Assembly: GCF_030994125.1 (NCBI RefSeq)
Contig: NZ_CP099917.1
Location: forward strand, 3,084,001-3,148,000
Source of the DNA: Pseudoalteromonas xiamenensis
GTDB lineage: Bacteria > Pseudomonadota > Gammaproteobacteria > Enterobacterales > Alteromonadaceae
Direction of reading: 5' to 3'
Length of the DNA stretch: 64,000 nt
In this document: positions 26,857-35,040 of the stretch, one piece after another
How positions within the stretch are numbered: the stretch's first letter is position 1
Layout: every line of letters starts with the position of its first letter
Notes under the pieces: generated by a model
What the model was told of the DNA's origin: nothing
The model's database searches: none
Seen by the model: the letters and a program-made list of their open reading frames with translations, nothing else
Made by a program: the position numbers and the translations under genes

Positions 26857-27865
26857 AACCCTAATTATTGCAGAAGCTGGTGTTAATCATAATGGTAGCT
26901 TTGATATGGCGAAACAGTTAGTTGATATCGCGGCTCAAAGCGGTGCTGATTATATTAAGTTCCAAATTTTCAAATCGGAATCTGTGATATGCAAAACAGC
27001 GGAAAAGGCTCAGTACCAGAAGGAAACCACAGGCCAGTCAGAGTCTCAGTTAGAGATGGTGAAAAAGTTAGAGCTTTCATTTGAACAACATAGACAACTG
27101 AAGGCCTATTGCTCTCATAAAAATATTAAATATTTATGTACACCATTTGATTTGGAAAGCTTAGCATTTTTACTTGAGCTCGGTTTAGACACCATAAAAA
27201 TCCCATCAGGTGAAATTACAAACTATTTCTTATTAGATGAAATCGCGAAACATGAGATTAATGTTATTTTGTCGACAGGGATGTCTACTCTTGACGAAAT
27301 AAAGCAAGCCATTAATCTTTTAAATCAACATGGTAGAATTTCGAATCTTACAGTTTTACATTGTAACACTCAGTACCCAACCCCGTTTGGAGACGTCAAT
27401 TTGGCGGCGCTCAGTCTATTACACGAAGAGTTGTTATGCGATATAGGATACTCTGACCATACTGCTGGTACGGAAGTTGCGGTTGCTGCGGTGGCACTCG
27501 GTGCAAAAATAATTGAGAAGCACTTTACATTATCTCGCTTACTGCCAGGACCTGACCACCAAGCGTCTCTAGAACCTGAAGAATTGTCAAGAATGGTTAA
27601 AGAAATTCGACATATTGAATTAGCTCTCGGCTCTAAAACTAAAAAAGTTACTCAAAGTGAAGCCGATAATATTGATATAGCAAGAAAGTTCTTGGTAGCT
27701 GCTCGTGATATAAAAGCTGGCACTGTGTTTTGTATAGAAGACTTCGTCGCAAAACGGACTGGTGTGGGTGGTATAAATCCGATGCATGTCTTCGAGGTAA
27801 TAGGAAAAGTTGCAAAAAATAGCTATCTTGCGGATCAGCCAATTTCTTTAAGGGAGGTTGATTAG
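26849..27865 (+). CDS. legI: NeuB/LegI-type nonulosonic acid synthase
   Basis: Condenses phosphoenolpyruvate with a 6-carbon amino sugar to give the 9-carbon nonulosonate. The 338 aa product has the NeuB barrel start (IIAEAGVNHNGSFDMAKQLVD), IKFQ, KIPSGEITN, the LHCNTQYPTP motif, GYSDHTAG, and a C-terminal SAF/antifreeze-like domain (about 280-338, with ARDIKAGT). The frame opens at 26831, but the ATG at 26849 follows GAGGA by 5 bases and gives the normal N terminus. The subfamily (sialate, legionaminate or pseudaminate) is assigned from its LegB/LegC/NeuC partners. Confidence 0.87.
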   Translation: MNKTLIIAEAGVNHNGSFDMAKQLVDIAAQSGADYIKFQIFKSESVICKTAEKAQYQKETTGQSESQLEMVKKLELSFEQHRQLKAYCSHKNIKYLCTPFDLESLAFLLELGLDTIKIPSGEITNYFLLDEIAKHEINVILSTGMSTLDEIKQAINLLNQHGRISNLTVLHCNTQYPTPFGDVNLAALSLLHEELLCDIGYSDHTAGTEVAVAAVALGAKIIEKHFTLSRLLPGPDHQASLEPEELSRMVKEIRHIELALGSKTKKVTQSEADNIDIARKFLVAARDIKAGTVFCIEDFVAKRTGVGGINPMHVFEVIGKVAKNSYLADQPISLREVD

Positions 27866-27868
27866 TAC

Positions 27869-28828
27869 ATGGCTATTTTTGGTGGCGAGCTAACATCTCC
27901 ATTTCGACACAGTGAACTGTTTGCCTCAGGTCGAAGTTCGTTGAGAAGAATAATAGAAATCTTAGGTTCCACACCAAGAATATTAATTCCCAATTATGTG
28001 TGTCCAGTAGTTTTTAACGAGTTTGAGAAAACGCATGCTCAAATACAACTATACTCCGTTTCAAATGATTTTGAGATAGATTTGAATGGTATTGATTTTG
28101 AAAAGTTCGATTGTCTTTATGTAGTTCACTATTTCGGGAAATTGACGAACCTTCCTATAGGTTTGCCAAATAACCTTTTGATTATTCATGATTGTGTTTT
28201 CCTTCCTAGCGTTGATGAAGCATTTCATGACTCGTCGAATAAGCAGATTGGTTTTAATAGTTTTAGGAAAATATTTCCTTGTGCTGAAGGTAGTGTTTTG
28301 GTTTCTAACTTTACTTATCCTCAGATTAACGATGTGATTTTTAATAGGCAAAATGAATTTAGTAAGCACAAGATGACCGGGCTAAGGTTAAAACAGAGGT
28401 ACATTGAAAGTAAATCTCACGATATTGTGCTCGAACATGAGTACTTGGATCATTTGCTTTTAGGAGAAAAAATAATAGATAAGAGTACTGAAATCGAAAC
28501 AACAACAGATGGGTTTGCACTGAATGTTTCAAAAAGCTTAGGAAAAAGTATACATGGACTCATTGAACGACTTAATCGACTAGAAGTAGTTGCAAGTTAT
28601 TCCCAAAACAGAAGCTTCAAACCTAGCTTTGCTTGTTTTTATCCTATACAGATAAATAGCCACGCGTATGACCAAATCAAAAAGGAGCTGGTAAAAGAAT
28701 CGATTTACTTACCATATTTTTGGCCGATTAGCGATGAACTGAAACTAAAAGGATTGGTAGAAAAAACTGACCACCTTTTCATTCCGCTTGCACCAGAAAA
28801 CAACAAAAAAAATTTTTTCAAATGCTAG
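27869..28828 (+). CDS. Divergent DegT/DnrJ-like (PLP-fold) protein, function unknown
   Basis: A 319 aa protein whose layout resembles a compact DegT/DnrJ/EryC1 aminotransferase: GRSSLRRIIEIL near the start, IPNYVCPVVF (about 43-52), HYFG, IHDC (in place of the usual ED-C/A), and NSFRKIFPCAEGSVLV (about 128-143), which aligns with the lysine loop. The Lys here is only two residues after SF, not four, and the protein is about 60 residues shorter than LegC. It may be a different subfamily or a non-catalytic relative. It lies 3 bases after legI, so it belongs to the same unit and probably acts in nonulosonate modification. Confidence 0.5.
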   Translation: MAIFGGELTSPFRHSELFASGRSSLRRIIEILGSTPRILIPNYVCPVVFNEFEKTHAQIQLYSVSNDFEIDLNGIDFEKFDCLYVVHYFGKLTNLPIGLPNNLLIIHDCVFLPSVDEAFHDSSNKQIGFNSFRKIFPCAEGSVLVSNFTYPQINDVIFNRQNEFSKHKMTGLRLKQRYIESKSHDIVLEHEYLDHLLLGEKIIDKSTEIETTTDGFALNVSKSLGKSIHGLIERLNRLEVVASYSQNRSFKPSFACFYPIQINSHAYDQIKKELVKESIYLPYFWPISDELKLKGLVEKTDHLFIPLAPENNKKNFFKC

Positions 28829-28843
28829 AGATCATTAAGAGCC

Positions 28844-29833
28844 ATGTTTATTGATTTAGTCAGCGCAAAAAATTGGTTTGATCGTTTGCCCGCTAGGTAT
28901 AGATATCCAACTTTAGACCCAGAATATATTTATATTGAGTCAAAACAAAGAAAGCTAAGGCAATCAGTGTTTTACCTGAAAGAGCATGCGGGCCAATTCT
29001 ATTATCTTAGTGGATATCTTACTAAATCAAAAGAAGGTTTTATCGATTTTGAAACACCTAGAGGGTATGGTGGATTATTGTCCAATATATCAAATTTAGA
29101 ATTGCTTAAAAACTATCAAAGTGAATGTGAACATGCTTTTTTAAGTAAGGGGGTGTTGTGTGGGTTCATTCGCAACACGCCGTTACTAAACAATTATAAT
29201 GCTTTGTTAGTCGAGAGCTGGTTTGATCGCTATACAGTTTCAATCGATTTAAACATACCAGATTTATTACCTTCATATAAAACCAGAGCTCGTACCGCTA
29301 TTCGAAAAGCATTGAAAAGTGGGGTATTAGTAAAGCGAGCTGAGAGTGATGAACAGTGGCAATCATTTGCACTACTCTATAGTCAGCGTATGAAGGAACT
29401 GGGCGCAACTGATGAATATTTGTATGATAATTCTTATTTTCACGACATATCTAAACTAATTGGCTCTAAGCTTTACCTCGCTTATCTGCATGACGAACTG
29501 GTAAGTGGTTGTATTATTTTGGAATCGGGAAGTTACGCGGAATATCATCTTTCAGCTTCAACTAAGATAGGCATGGTATATGCAAGTACTCAGGCATGTA
29601 TTCATATTGCGGCTACCGAAAGTCAAAAAAATGGAGTTCAGTTTATGCATCTAGGAGGTGGCCTTAGCAATAGTGATGAAGATGCTTTGATGTTTTTCAA
29701 GAGCGGCTTTTCGGATCGGAAGCATGATTTTGTTATCACAGGGTGGATATTCGATACTTCAAAATATGCAGATTTGAAAAGAAAATATGTACAACAGGGT
29801 AAAGCGGTTAATCGAATTATTTTCTACAGGTGA
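28844..29833 (+). CDS. FemAB/GNAT-type acyltransferase-like protein
   Basis: A 329 aa protein with a C-terminal acetyltransferase-like domain (about 140-300) of the FemAB/GNAT fold: the R-R-rich helix RARTAIRKALKSG, the segment LVSGCIILESGSYAEYHLSAS, and the late motif HLGGGLSN...FFKSGFS, as in FemX/FemAB-like proteins. The cluster otherwise lacks a LegH/PseH-type N-acetyltransferase, and this is the only acyltransferase-like gene in it, so it may acylate an amino group of the nonulosonate. That role is inference. It ends in a 3-base overlap region with the following methyltransferase ribosome binding site. Confidence 0.6.
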   Translation: MFIDLVSAKNWFDRLPARYRYPTLDPEYIYIESKQRKLRQSVFYLKEHAGQFYYLSGYLTKSKEGFIDFETPRGYGGLLSNISNLELLKNYQSECEHAFLSKGVLCGFIRNTPLLNNYNALLVESWFDRYTVSIDLNIPDLLPSYKTRARTAIRKALKSGVLVKRAESDEQWQSFALLYSQRMKELGATDEYLYDNSYFHDISKLIGSKLYLAYLHDELVSGCIILESGSYAEYHLSASTKIGMVYASTQACIHIAATESQKNGVQFMHLGGGLSNSDEDALMFFKSGFSDRKHDFVITGWIFDTSKYADLKRKYVQQGKAVNRIIFYR

Positions 29834-29838
29834 AAACT

Positions 29839-30498
29839 ATGGCATGGGATAGTACATGGGAAGATGTTTTTACATCGCAAGAATGGGGAAAGTATCCAGG
29901 CGAAGACGTGATACGATTTATTGCAAGGAATTTCTACCACGTTGCAGAGCGTAAAGATATAAAGATATTGGAGGTCGGTAGTGGGACTGGAGCTAACCTT
30001 TGGTTTATAGCAAGAGAAGGGTTCAGCGTGTTCGCAATCGAAGGTTCACCGACCGCAGTCAATAAAGCAATTCAGCGTCTAGATCTTGAGGTACCTGAGT
30101 GGGTCGGAGAAATTCGATGCGGTGATTTCACGAAATTACCTTATAGCGATTGTTCTTTTGATGCAGTAATAGATGTAGAGGCTATAACGCATAATCCTTT
30201 TGACGACGCTGTTAATATATATTCGGAAATTCATCGAGTTCTGAAACCTAGAGGAAAACTATATTCGCGTACATTTGCTAAAGGAACGCTCGGAGATGAA
30301 ACTGGTAAAGTGCTCAGCCACAATTGCTACTTGCCAGAAGTCGGTCCTATTGCAGGTAAGGGGTTAACACGTTTTACTGATGAGAGTGAGATCCCTGCAT
30401 TGTTAAAACTGTTCTCGAAAATTGATTTTGGTGATATTAGCAGGACGGAAAATAAGCAGCTAATTACCAAAGAATGGTGTATTACAGCGACGAAATAA
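29839..30498 (+). CDS. Class I SAM-dependent methyltransferase
   Basis: A 219 aa methyltransferase with the SAM motif ILEVGSGTGANLWFIAREG (about 41-59) and the later acidic/hydrophobic motif SFDAVIDVEAITHNP. A GTG at 29830 would extend it by three codons, but the ATG at 29839 follows AGGTGA by 5 bases and is preferred. Its position inside the nonulosonate cluster suggests O- or N-methylation of the flagellin sugar, a known type of modification, but the substrate cannot be told from the sequence. Confidence 0.75.
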   Translation: MAWDSTWEDVFTSQEWGKYPGEDVIRFIARNFYHVAERKDIKILEVGSGTGANLWFIAREGFSVFAIEGSPTAVNKAIQRLDLEVPEWVGEIRCGDFTKLPYSDCSFDAVIDVEAITHNPFDDAVNIYSEIHRVLKPRGKLYSRTFAKGTLGDETGKVLSHNCYLPEVGPIAGKGLTRFTDESEIPALLKLFSKIDFGDISRTENKQLITKEWCITATK

Positions 30499-30509
30499 AG
30501 GGGTGTCTC

Positions 30510-31553
30510 ATGAAAGCAGCTTGGCAAAATTCAATATTATCTGTACCCGCAACTATGCAGGAAGCAATTGATGCATTGAACAATTCAAGTTATAAATTAG
30601 TTTGTTTAGTTGACTTTCAAGGAATTCTCAAAGGGGTTATTACAGACGGTGATATTCGAAGAGCGATAGTCGCTGGTAAGACAATTAATACCCCAGTCGA
30701 TGACTTTATGTGCAGTACACCGATTACATTTACTGTAAAGACAACTGCATATCAAAAGAGACGACTGTTTAATCAACATAAACTGCTCTATATTCCTGTT
30801 ATTAATGAAACTGGTCAAGTCGTCGATATTGAAATTTCAACTTCAGGCGGTATTCAAGAAAAGACAAATACAGTATTCTTGATGGCTGGAGGATTTGGAA
30901 CTCGTCTACGTCCATTAACTGAACAATGCCCCAAACCTCTTTTGAAAGTTGGCACCAAGCCGATTTTAGAAACTATTATCGAAAGTTTTTCAAATTCAGG
31001 TTTCCAAAACTTTACCATTTCGGTTCACTATCTGGCTGACCAAATTAAGACCCATTTTAAAGATGGTCAAGATTTTGGCGTTAATTTAAATTACATTGAA
31101 GAGTCAAGCCCCTTAGGTACGGGGGGCGCTTTGAGTCTATTACCTAAGCAGAATGAAGCAGTAATATTAATGAATGGTGACTTGCTAACTAAAGTCGATT
31201 TTAGAGAATTGTTGAGCTATCACGAGTCAGAAAACGCTAAAATTACTATGTGTGTTAGAGAGTATGAATTTCAAGTGCCGTATGGTGTGATCAATTCTGT
31301 AGAAAATAAAGTCACCTCTATCGTAGAGAAACCAATTGAAAAATATTTTGTAAACGCAGGTATTTACGTTATATCGCCAGATGTCATTAATCGACTAATA
31401 CAAGGGCAACCTATAGATATGCCAGACCTAATAAATAATTGTTTGAAAAAAGATGAAAAGGTGACACTTTTTCCAATACATGAATATTGGCTTGATATAG
31501 GAAGAATGGCAGATTTCGAACGCGCTCAACTCGACTTCATTCAAAATTTCTAG
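30510..31553 (+). CDS. ptmE: PtmE-like sugar-1-phosphate nucleotidyltransferase with CBS domains
   Basis: The 347 aa protein joins a CBS-domain pair (about 1-112) to a nucleotidyltransferase domain (about 120-345) with the nucleotide-binding loop AGGFGTRLRPLTEQCPKPLL, the MNGDLL metal site and the NAGIY segment. In Campylobacter the same fusion, PtmE, makes GDP-glucosamine for legionaminic acid, so this gene suggests a GDP- rather than UDP-linked start of the pathway. A frame opens at 30474, overlapping the methyltransferase, but the ATG at 30510 follows AAGGGG by 6 bases and fits the family. Confidence 0.8.
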   Translation: MKAAWQNSILSVPATMQEAIDALNNSSYKLVCLVDFQGILKGVITDGDIRRAIVAGKTINTPVDDFMCSTPITFTVKTTAYQKRRLFNQHKLLYIPVINETGQVVDIEISTSGGIQEKTNTVFLMAGGFGTRLRPLTEQCPKPLLKVGTKPILETIIESFSNSGFQNFTISVHYLADQIKTHFKDGQDFGVNLNYIEESSPLGTGGALSLLPKQNEAVILMNGDLLTKVDFRELLSYHESENAKITMCVREYEFQVPYGVINSVENKVTSIVEKPIEKYFVNAGIYVISPDVINRLIQGQPIDMPDLINNCLKKDEKVTLFPIHEYWLDIGRMADFERAQLDFIQNF

Positions 31554-31561
31554 GACTGTTA

Positions 31562-32539
31562 GTGAATATTTTAGTCTTTGGATATGGCAATATAGCAATT
31601 CGACATATCAGAAATTTACTTGAACTGACACAAGTCAAGCATATCGATATTGTAAGAGCAACTTTAGCCCCGATTTTAGAAGATTTTAAAGTAACGACTT
31701 CAGTTTTTAGTGATGTTCATAGTGTAATAGATTCTAAAAAATTTCATCTTGCATTGATTTGTTCTCCAACTACTTTTCATTTTGAACATTTAGAAATGTG
31801 TTTTAAACGAAATATCCCATGTTTAGTTGAAAAACCTATTTCGCTAACAGAAAAACAGAGTTGTAAACTATTAAAGTTACATAGAGAAAACCCAGTACCT
31901 GTGCTTCTTGGATATGATATTCGATTTACAAAGGGCTATGCCAAAATTTCATCAATTCTTCGAGAACAGCAAGTAGGTGAAATTTGGAAGCTTATGGTCC
32001 AAGTCGGACAGTATTTACCTAGCTGGAGAACTGGAAAGGATTATCGTAAATCTGTCTCTGCGCAAAAAAGTCTTGGTGGTGGAGTTTTACGTGAATTAAG
32101 TCACGAAATTGATTATTTAATCGGTTTGTTTGAAATTCAACCCGAACAGATGTTCAGTATATTGATCAATAATAATTTATTGGATATGGACTGTGAAAAT
32201 TATGCACAGATTATTGGAAATGCGAAAATTGCAGGCCAAAATTCAACCTGCGGATTTTATATATCTCTTGATATGCTTTCTTATATTCCAAAACGTAAGC
32301 TGTTAATTCAAAGTGATAAATTGGATATTGAATGGGATTTACTTGCGCAGTCTATCCTAGTAAGTGATGGTCGATTGCAGTCAACGATTTCAGTTGAAGA
32401 AAGTACAAATCAGCCTTATGTGAATATGATGCAGCTTTTTCTATCTAAAATCGAAAAAAGTGATCTCTCAAATCATGCCTTGGAACAAGGAAATGCGGTG
32501 ATGCAATTCATTGAGGAAATTGAACGTGGTCATATGTAA
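31562..32539 (+). CDS. Gfo/Idh/MocA-family oxidoreductase
   Basis: A 325 aa NAD(P)-dependent sugar oxidoreductase-like protein. The N-terminal Rossmann fold starts with ILVFGYGNIAIRHIRNL (about 3-19), and the EKP motif (LVEKPIS, about 97-103) that marks the catalytic region of the family is present, as is a later HE pair (LSHEIDYLI). The start is GTG, 5 bases after AGGAC. Its neighbours (ptmE-like, legF, ptmA-like) match the Campylobacter ptm cluster, where such genes supply or modify the amino-sugar precursor. The exact reaction is not visible. Confidence 0.78.
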   Translation: MNILVFGYGNIAIRHIRNLLELTQVKHIDIVRATLAPILEDFKVTTSVFSDVHSVIDSKKFHLALICSPTTFHFEHLEMCFKRNIPCLVEKPISLTEKQSCKLLKLHRENPVPVLLGYDIRFTKGYAKISSILREQQVGEIWKLMVQVGQYLPSWRTGKDYRKSVSAQKSLGGGVLRELSHEIDYLIGLFEIQPEQMFSILINNNLLDMDCENYAQIIGNAKIAGQNSTCGFYISLDMLSYIPKRKLLIQSDKLDIEWDLLAQSILVSDGRLQSTISVEESTNQPYVNMMQLFLSKIEKSDLSNHALEQGNAVMQFIEEIERGHM

Positions 32540-33254
32540 AAATAAAAAGATCTTTGCACTTGTTTTTGCTAGAGGTGGTTCTAAAGGATTGCCCGGAAAA
32601 AATATTAAAGAACTTAATGGAAAGCCCTTACTTGCGTATAGCATAGAACTTGCGAAAAAAATTCCGAATGTATGTCATGTGTTTGTTTCGACAGATGATG
32701 AAAAAATAGCAAAAGTTGCACTTCAATATGGCGCATGTGTAATAGACAGACCTGCCGAATTAGCTAGTGACACAGCCAGTGAATGGGATGCATGGCAACA
32801 CGCAGTTCAATATTTGAAAAAACATTATGATATGCATGATAATGATGAATTCTTGAGTTTGCCATGCACTTCTCCGCTGAGAGAATTTCAAGATATTATC
32901 GAATTAATTAGGGTTTTTGAAAATCAAAAGCCCGATTTGGCATTGTGTATCACCGATGCGAATCGAAGCCCTTATTTTAATATGGTGAAGCTAAATCAAG
33001 CGCATTGTTTGGAGCTTGTTTGTGATGCTGGTTCATTTGTACGTAGGCAAGATGTACCAAAAACATATGATGTAACGACTGTTGGCTATATAACCACTGC
33101 AAAATTCATTGAATGTGGTACGGGGGTGTTATCTGGTAACACCACAGGAGCAATCGTTCCGCGTGAAAATGCTGTTGATATTGACACCGAATTTGACTTC
33201 AATTTTGCAAATTTCCTAATTAGTCAGCGTAAGGTAAACAATGAAAACTTTTAG
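32526..33254 (+). CDS. legF: CMP-nonulosonate (legionaminate) cytidylyltransferase, LegF/NeuA type
   Basis: Activates the finished nonulosonate with CTP to the CMP-sugar used by Maf. The 242 aa protein has the CMP-sialate synthetase N terminus (FALVFARGGSKGLPGKNIKELNGKPLLAY), the VSTDDEKIA segment, LPCTSPLR, and DIDTEFDF near the C terminus, which are family hallmarks. The frame is open from 32511, but GTG at 32526 has GAGGA 8 bases before it. It overlaps the preceding gene by 14 bases and the following ptmA-like gene by 14 bases. Confidence 0.87.
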   Translation: MVICKNKKIFALVFARGGSKGLPGKNIKELNGKPLLAYSIELAKKIPNVCHVFVSTDDEKIAKVALQYGACVIDRPAELASDTASEWDAWQHAVQYLKKHYDMHDNDEFLSLPCTSPLREFQDIIELIRVFENQKPDLALCITDANRSPYFNMVKLNQAHCLELVCDAGSFVRRQDVPKTYDVTTVGYITTAKFIECGTGVLSGNTTGAIVPRENAVDIDTEFDFNFANFLISQRKVNNENF

Positions 33255-34053
33255 AGAATTACAAGACCTAACCGGAACTTGGGCTGTCATTACAGGCGGT
33301 GCTGGGTATGTAGGAAAAGCTGCAGCAGAAACCATCATAGAATTGGGTGGTAATGTAATATTGTTAGATAATGACATGGAAAAATTGAAAGTTGCGCAAA
33401 CGGAAATTGTATCTGCAAAATCAAGTAATACTTTTTTGGTTTGTTGTGATTTGTCAAAAGACAAGCAAATTGAAATGGCGATTTCAGAAATTGCAATGAT
33501 TACTGAAGGAAAAGTCAATATTCTAATTAACAATGCGGCTTTTGTAGGGACAAGTGACCTTGAAGGCTGGTGTGTCCCGTTTCAAGAACAATCTATATCC
33601 ACATTCCGCGCATGTCTAGATGTAAACTTGACTGCTCCGTTTGTTATCAGTCAAAAAGTTTGTGCTTTGATGGATAACTTCCAACACCCTTTAAAATCGA
33701 TTATCAATATTTCTTCGATTTATGGAGTAGTGGGACCGCAAATGGATTTATACGCAGGCACTAATATGGGGAACCCTGCAGCCTATGCAGCTAGCAAAGC
33801 TGGTTTGATGCAAATGACAAGATGGATGGCCGCCGTGGTCAGTCCTAAAATTAGAGTGAACAGTATCGTTTTAGGTGGTATAGAAAGAGGTCAACCAACA
33901 GAATTCCAACAAAGGTACAACAGTAAAGTACCACTTCAAAGAATGGCAACGGAAGAGGATTTGAAAGGGGCTATAGGTTATTTATCAAGCCAGCTATCAA
34001 ACTACATGACCGGTCAAACTTTGAGTGTCGACGGAGGGTGGACTATAGTTTAG
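33241..34053 (+). CDS. ptmA: PtmA-like short-chain dehydrogenase
   Basis: A 270 aa classical short-chain dehydrogenase. It has the cofactor loop VITGGAGYVGKAAAE (about 16-30), the NNA motif (INNAAF), the catalytic Ser in INISSIYGVVG and the YAASK active-site motif (about 181-185). PtmA of Campylobacter, encoded beside legF and ptmE, is a similar enzyme needed for legionaminic acid on flagellin. It is the last gene of the island proper and is followed by a small hairpin before the divergent flagellin. Confidence 0.78.
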   Translation: MKTFRELQDLTGTWAVITGGAGYVGKAAAETIIELGGNVILLDNDMEKLKVAQTEIVSAKSSNTFLVCCDLSKDKQIEMAISEIAMITEGKVNILINNAAFVGTSDLEGWCVPFQEQSISTFRACLDVNLTAPFVISQKVCALMDNFQHPLKSIINISSIYGVVGPQMDLYAGTNMGNPAAYAASKAGLMQMTRWMAAVVSPKIRVNSIVLGGIERGQPTEFQQRYNSKVPLQRMATEEDLKGAIGYLSSQLSNYMTGQTLSVDGGWTIV

Positions 34054-34101
34054 CTTATCTTAAGATTTCTTACTTGGGCTGATTAGCAATAAATAATTAG
34101 A

Positions 34102-34136
34102 ACTGGTTTCTCTTAACCAGTCTGGAAATTTTTTGC
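34102..34136 (+). promoter_or_regulatory. Hairpin and sigma-54-like element with short spacing before the divergent flagellin
   Basis: A perfect 7-base stem ACTGGTT / AACCAGT (34102-34121) closes the island. Directly after it CTGGAAATTTTTTGCAT looks like a sigma-54 promoter, but GG and GC are 9 bases apart instead of the required 10. It may be inactive, weak, or not a promoter; no better candidate is seen in front of this flagellin. Confidence 0.35.
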
Positions 34137-34172
34137 ATTAGGTGGGTAGGATTTTTGATTGAGAGGTAAGTG

Positions 34173-34949
34173 ATGAAAATTCAAAATAGTAACCCGGTAT
34201 TTGATACCTCGTTGACGAACAAATTAGATAAACAGATCAGTTCAGGAAAAAGAGTCAATTCTGCAGCTGATGATAACTCAGCATTGCAAATCATAAACCG
34301 TATGAATTCGAAGCAGGAAGGCTACAACCAAGCAGTGAGAAATGCCTATGATGGTATTTCGTTAACTCAAACGGCTGATTCCGCGTTGCAAGGCGTTGGT
34401 GATGCGGTTGAGAGAATTAGAGAGTTGTCAATTCAAGCTGGGAATGGTGTATTGACTGATAGTGATAGGTTAGCGCTTCAAGATGAGGTAGCTCAGTTGC
34501 AATCTCAAATATCAGAAACATTTGAAAATACTACTTTCGGTGGTACTAAATTATTTTCAGGTCAAACTTCAAGTTTCCAAATTGGTGCGGAAGCAGGGAG
34601 TTCTAAGTCAGCAGTTTTTACTAATGGAAGCTTCGCTAATGGTATTATGAATGTTGATATTTCAACACAAACTGGAGCCCAAGCTGCAATAGACTCAGTT
34701 GATGATATAAAAGATAGTATAAGTAATGAACGAGCAAAATTTGGTGCTTTTGAAAATACTCTAAGCTCAACAATTAGAGCATTAGGTACTCAAGCTGAGA
34801 ACGTGGAAGCGAGTAAAAGTCGTATATCAGATACGGATTATGCCAGAGTAATTTCTGATAGAGTATCAAATGATATTTTGCAAAAAGCTAAGGTGGCTAT
34901 TAACGCCCAAGCAAGCAAGGCATCTACAAACGTTTTAAATTTGTTGTAG
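34173..34949 (+). CDS. Short divergent flagellin (truncated N-terminal helix)
   Basis: A 258 aa flagellin-like protein. The conserved D1 motifs are clear (ISSGKRVNSAADDNSALQII, AVRNAYDGISLTQTADSALQ) and so is the C-terminal region (SKSRISDTDYARV, ending ASTNVLNLL). Compared with the three main flagellins it lacks about 10-15 residues of the N-terminal D0 helix and nearly all of the central segment. The start is ATG 34173, 5 bases after GAGAGGT; a GTG one codon earlier is less likely. It may be a minor filament component or a specialised flagellin-like protein. It stands apart from the tandem array, between the glycan island and a sulfotransferase gene. Confidence 0.85.
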   Translation: MKIQNSNPVFDTSLTNKLDKQISSGKRVNSAADDNSALQIINRMNSKQEGYNQAVRNAYDGISLTQTADSALQGVGDAVERIRELSIQAGNGVLTDSDRLALQDEVAQLQSQISETFENTTFGGTKLFSGQTSSFQIGAEAGSSKSAVFTNGSFANGIMNVDISTQTGAQAAIDSVDDIKDSISNERAKFGAFENTLSSTIRALGTQAENVEASKSRISDTDYARVISDRVSNDILQKAKVAINAQASKASTNVLNLL

Positions 34950-35040
34950 AAGCGTCCCTGAGTTTTCGTAAGTTGATAGAATTTCTCAGGAAGAATCTGA
35001 CTTGGTGTTAGTCAAAATTTGAATTGAAATGGGAGTACCT

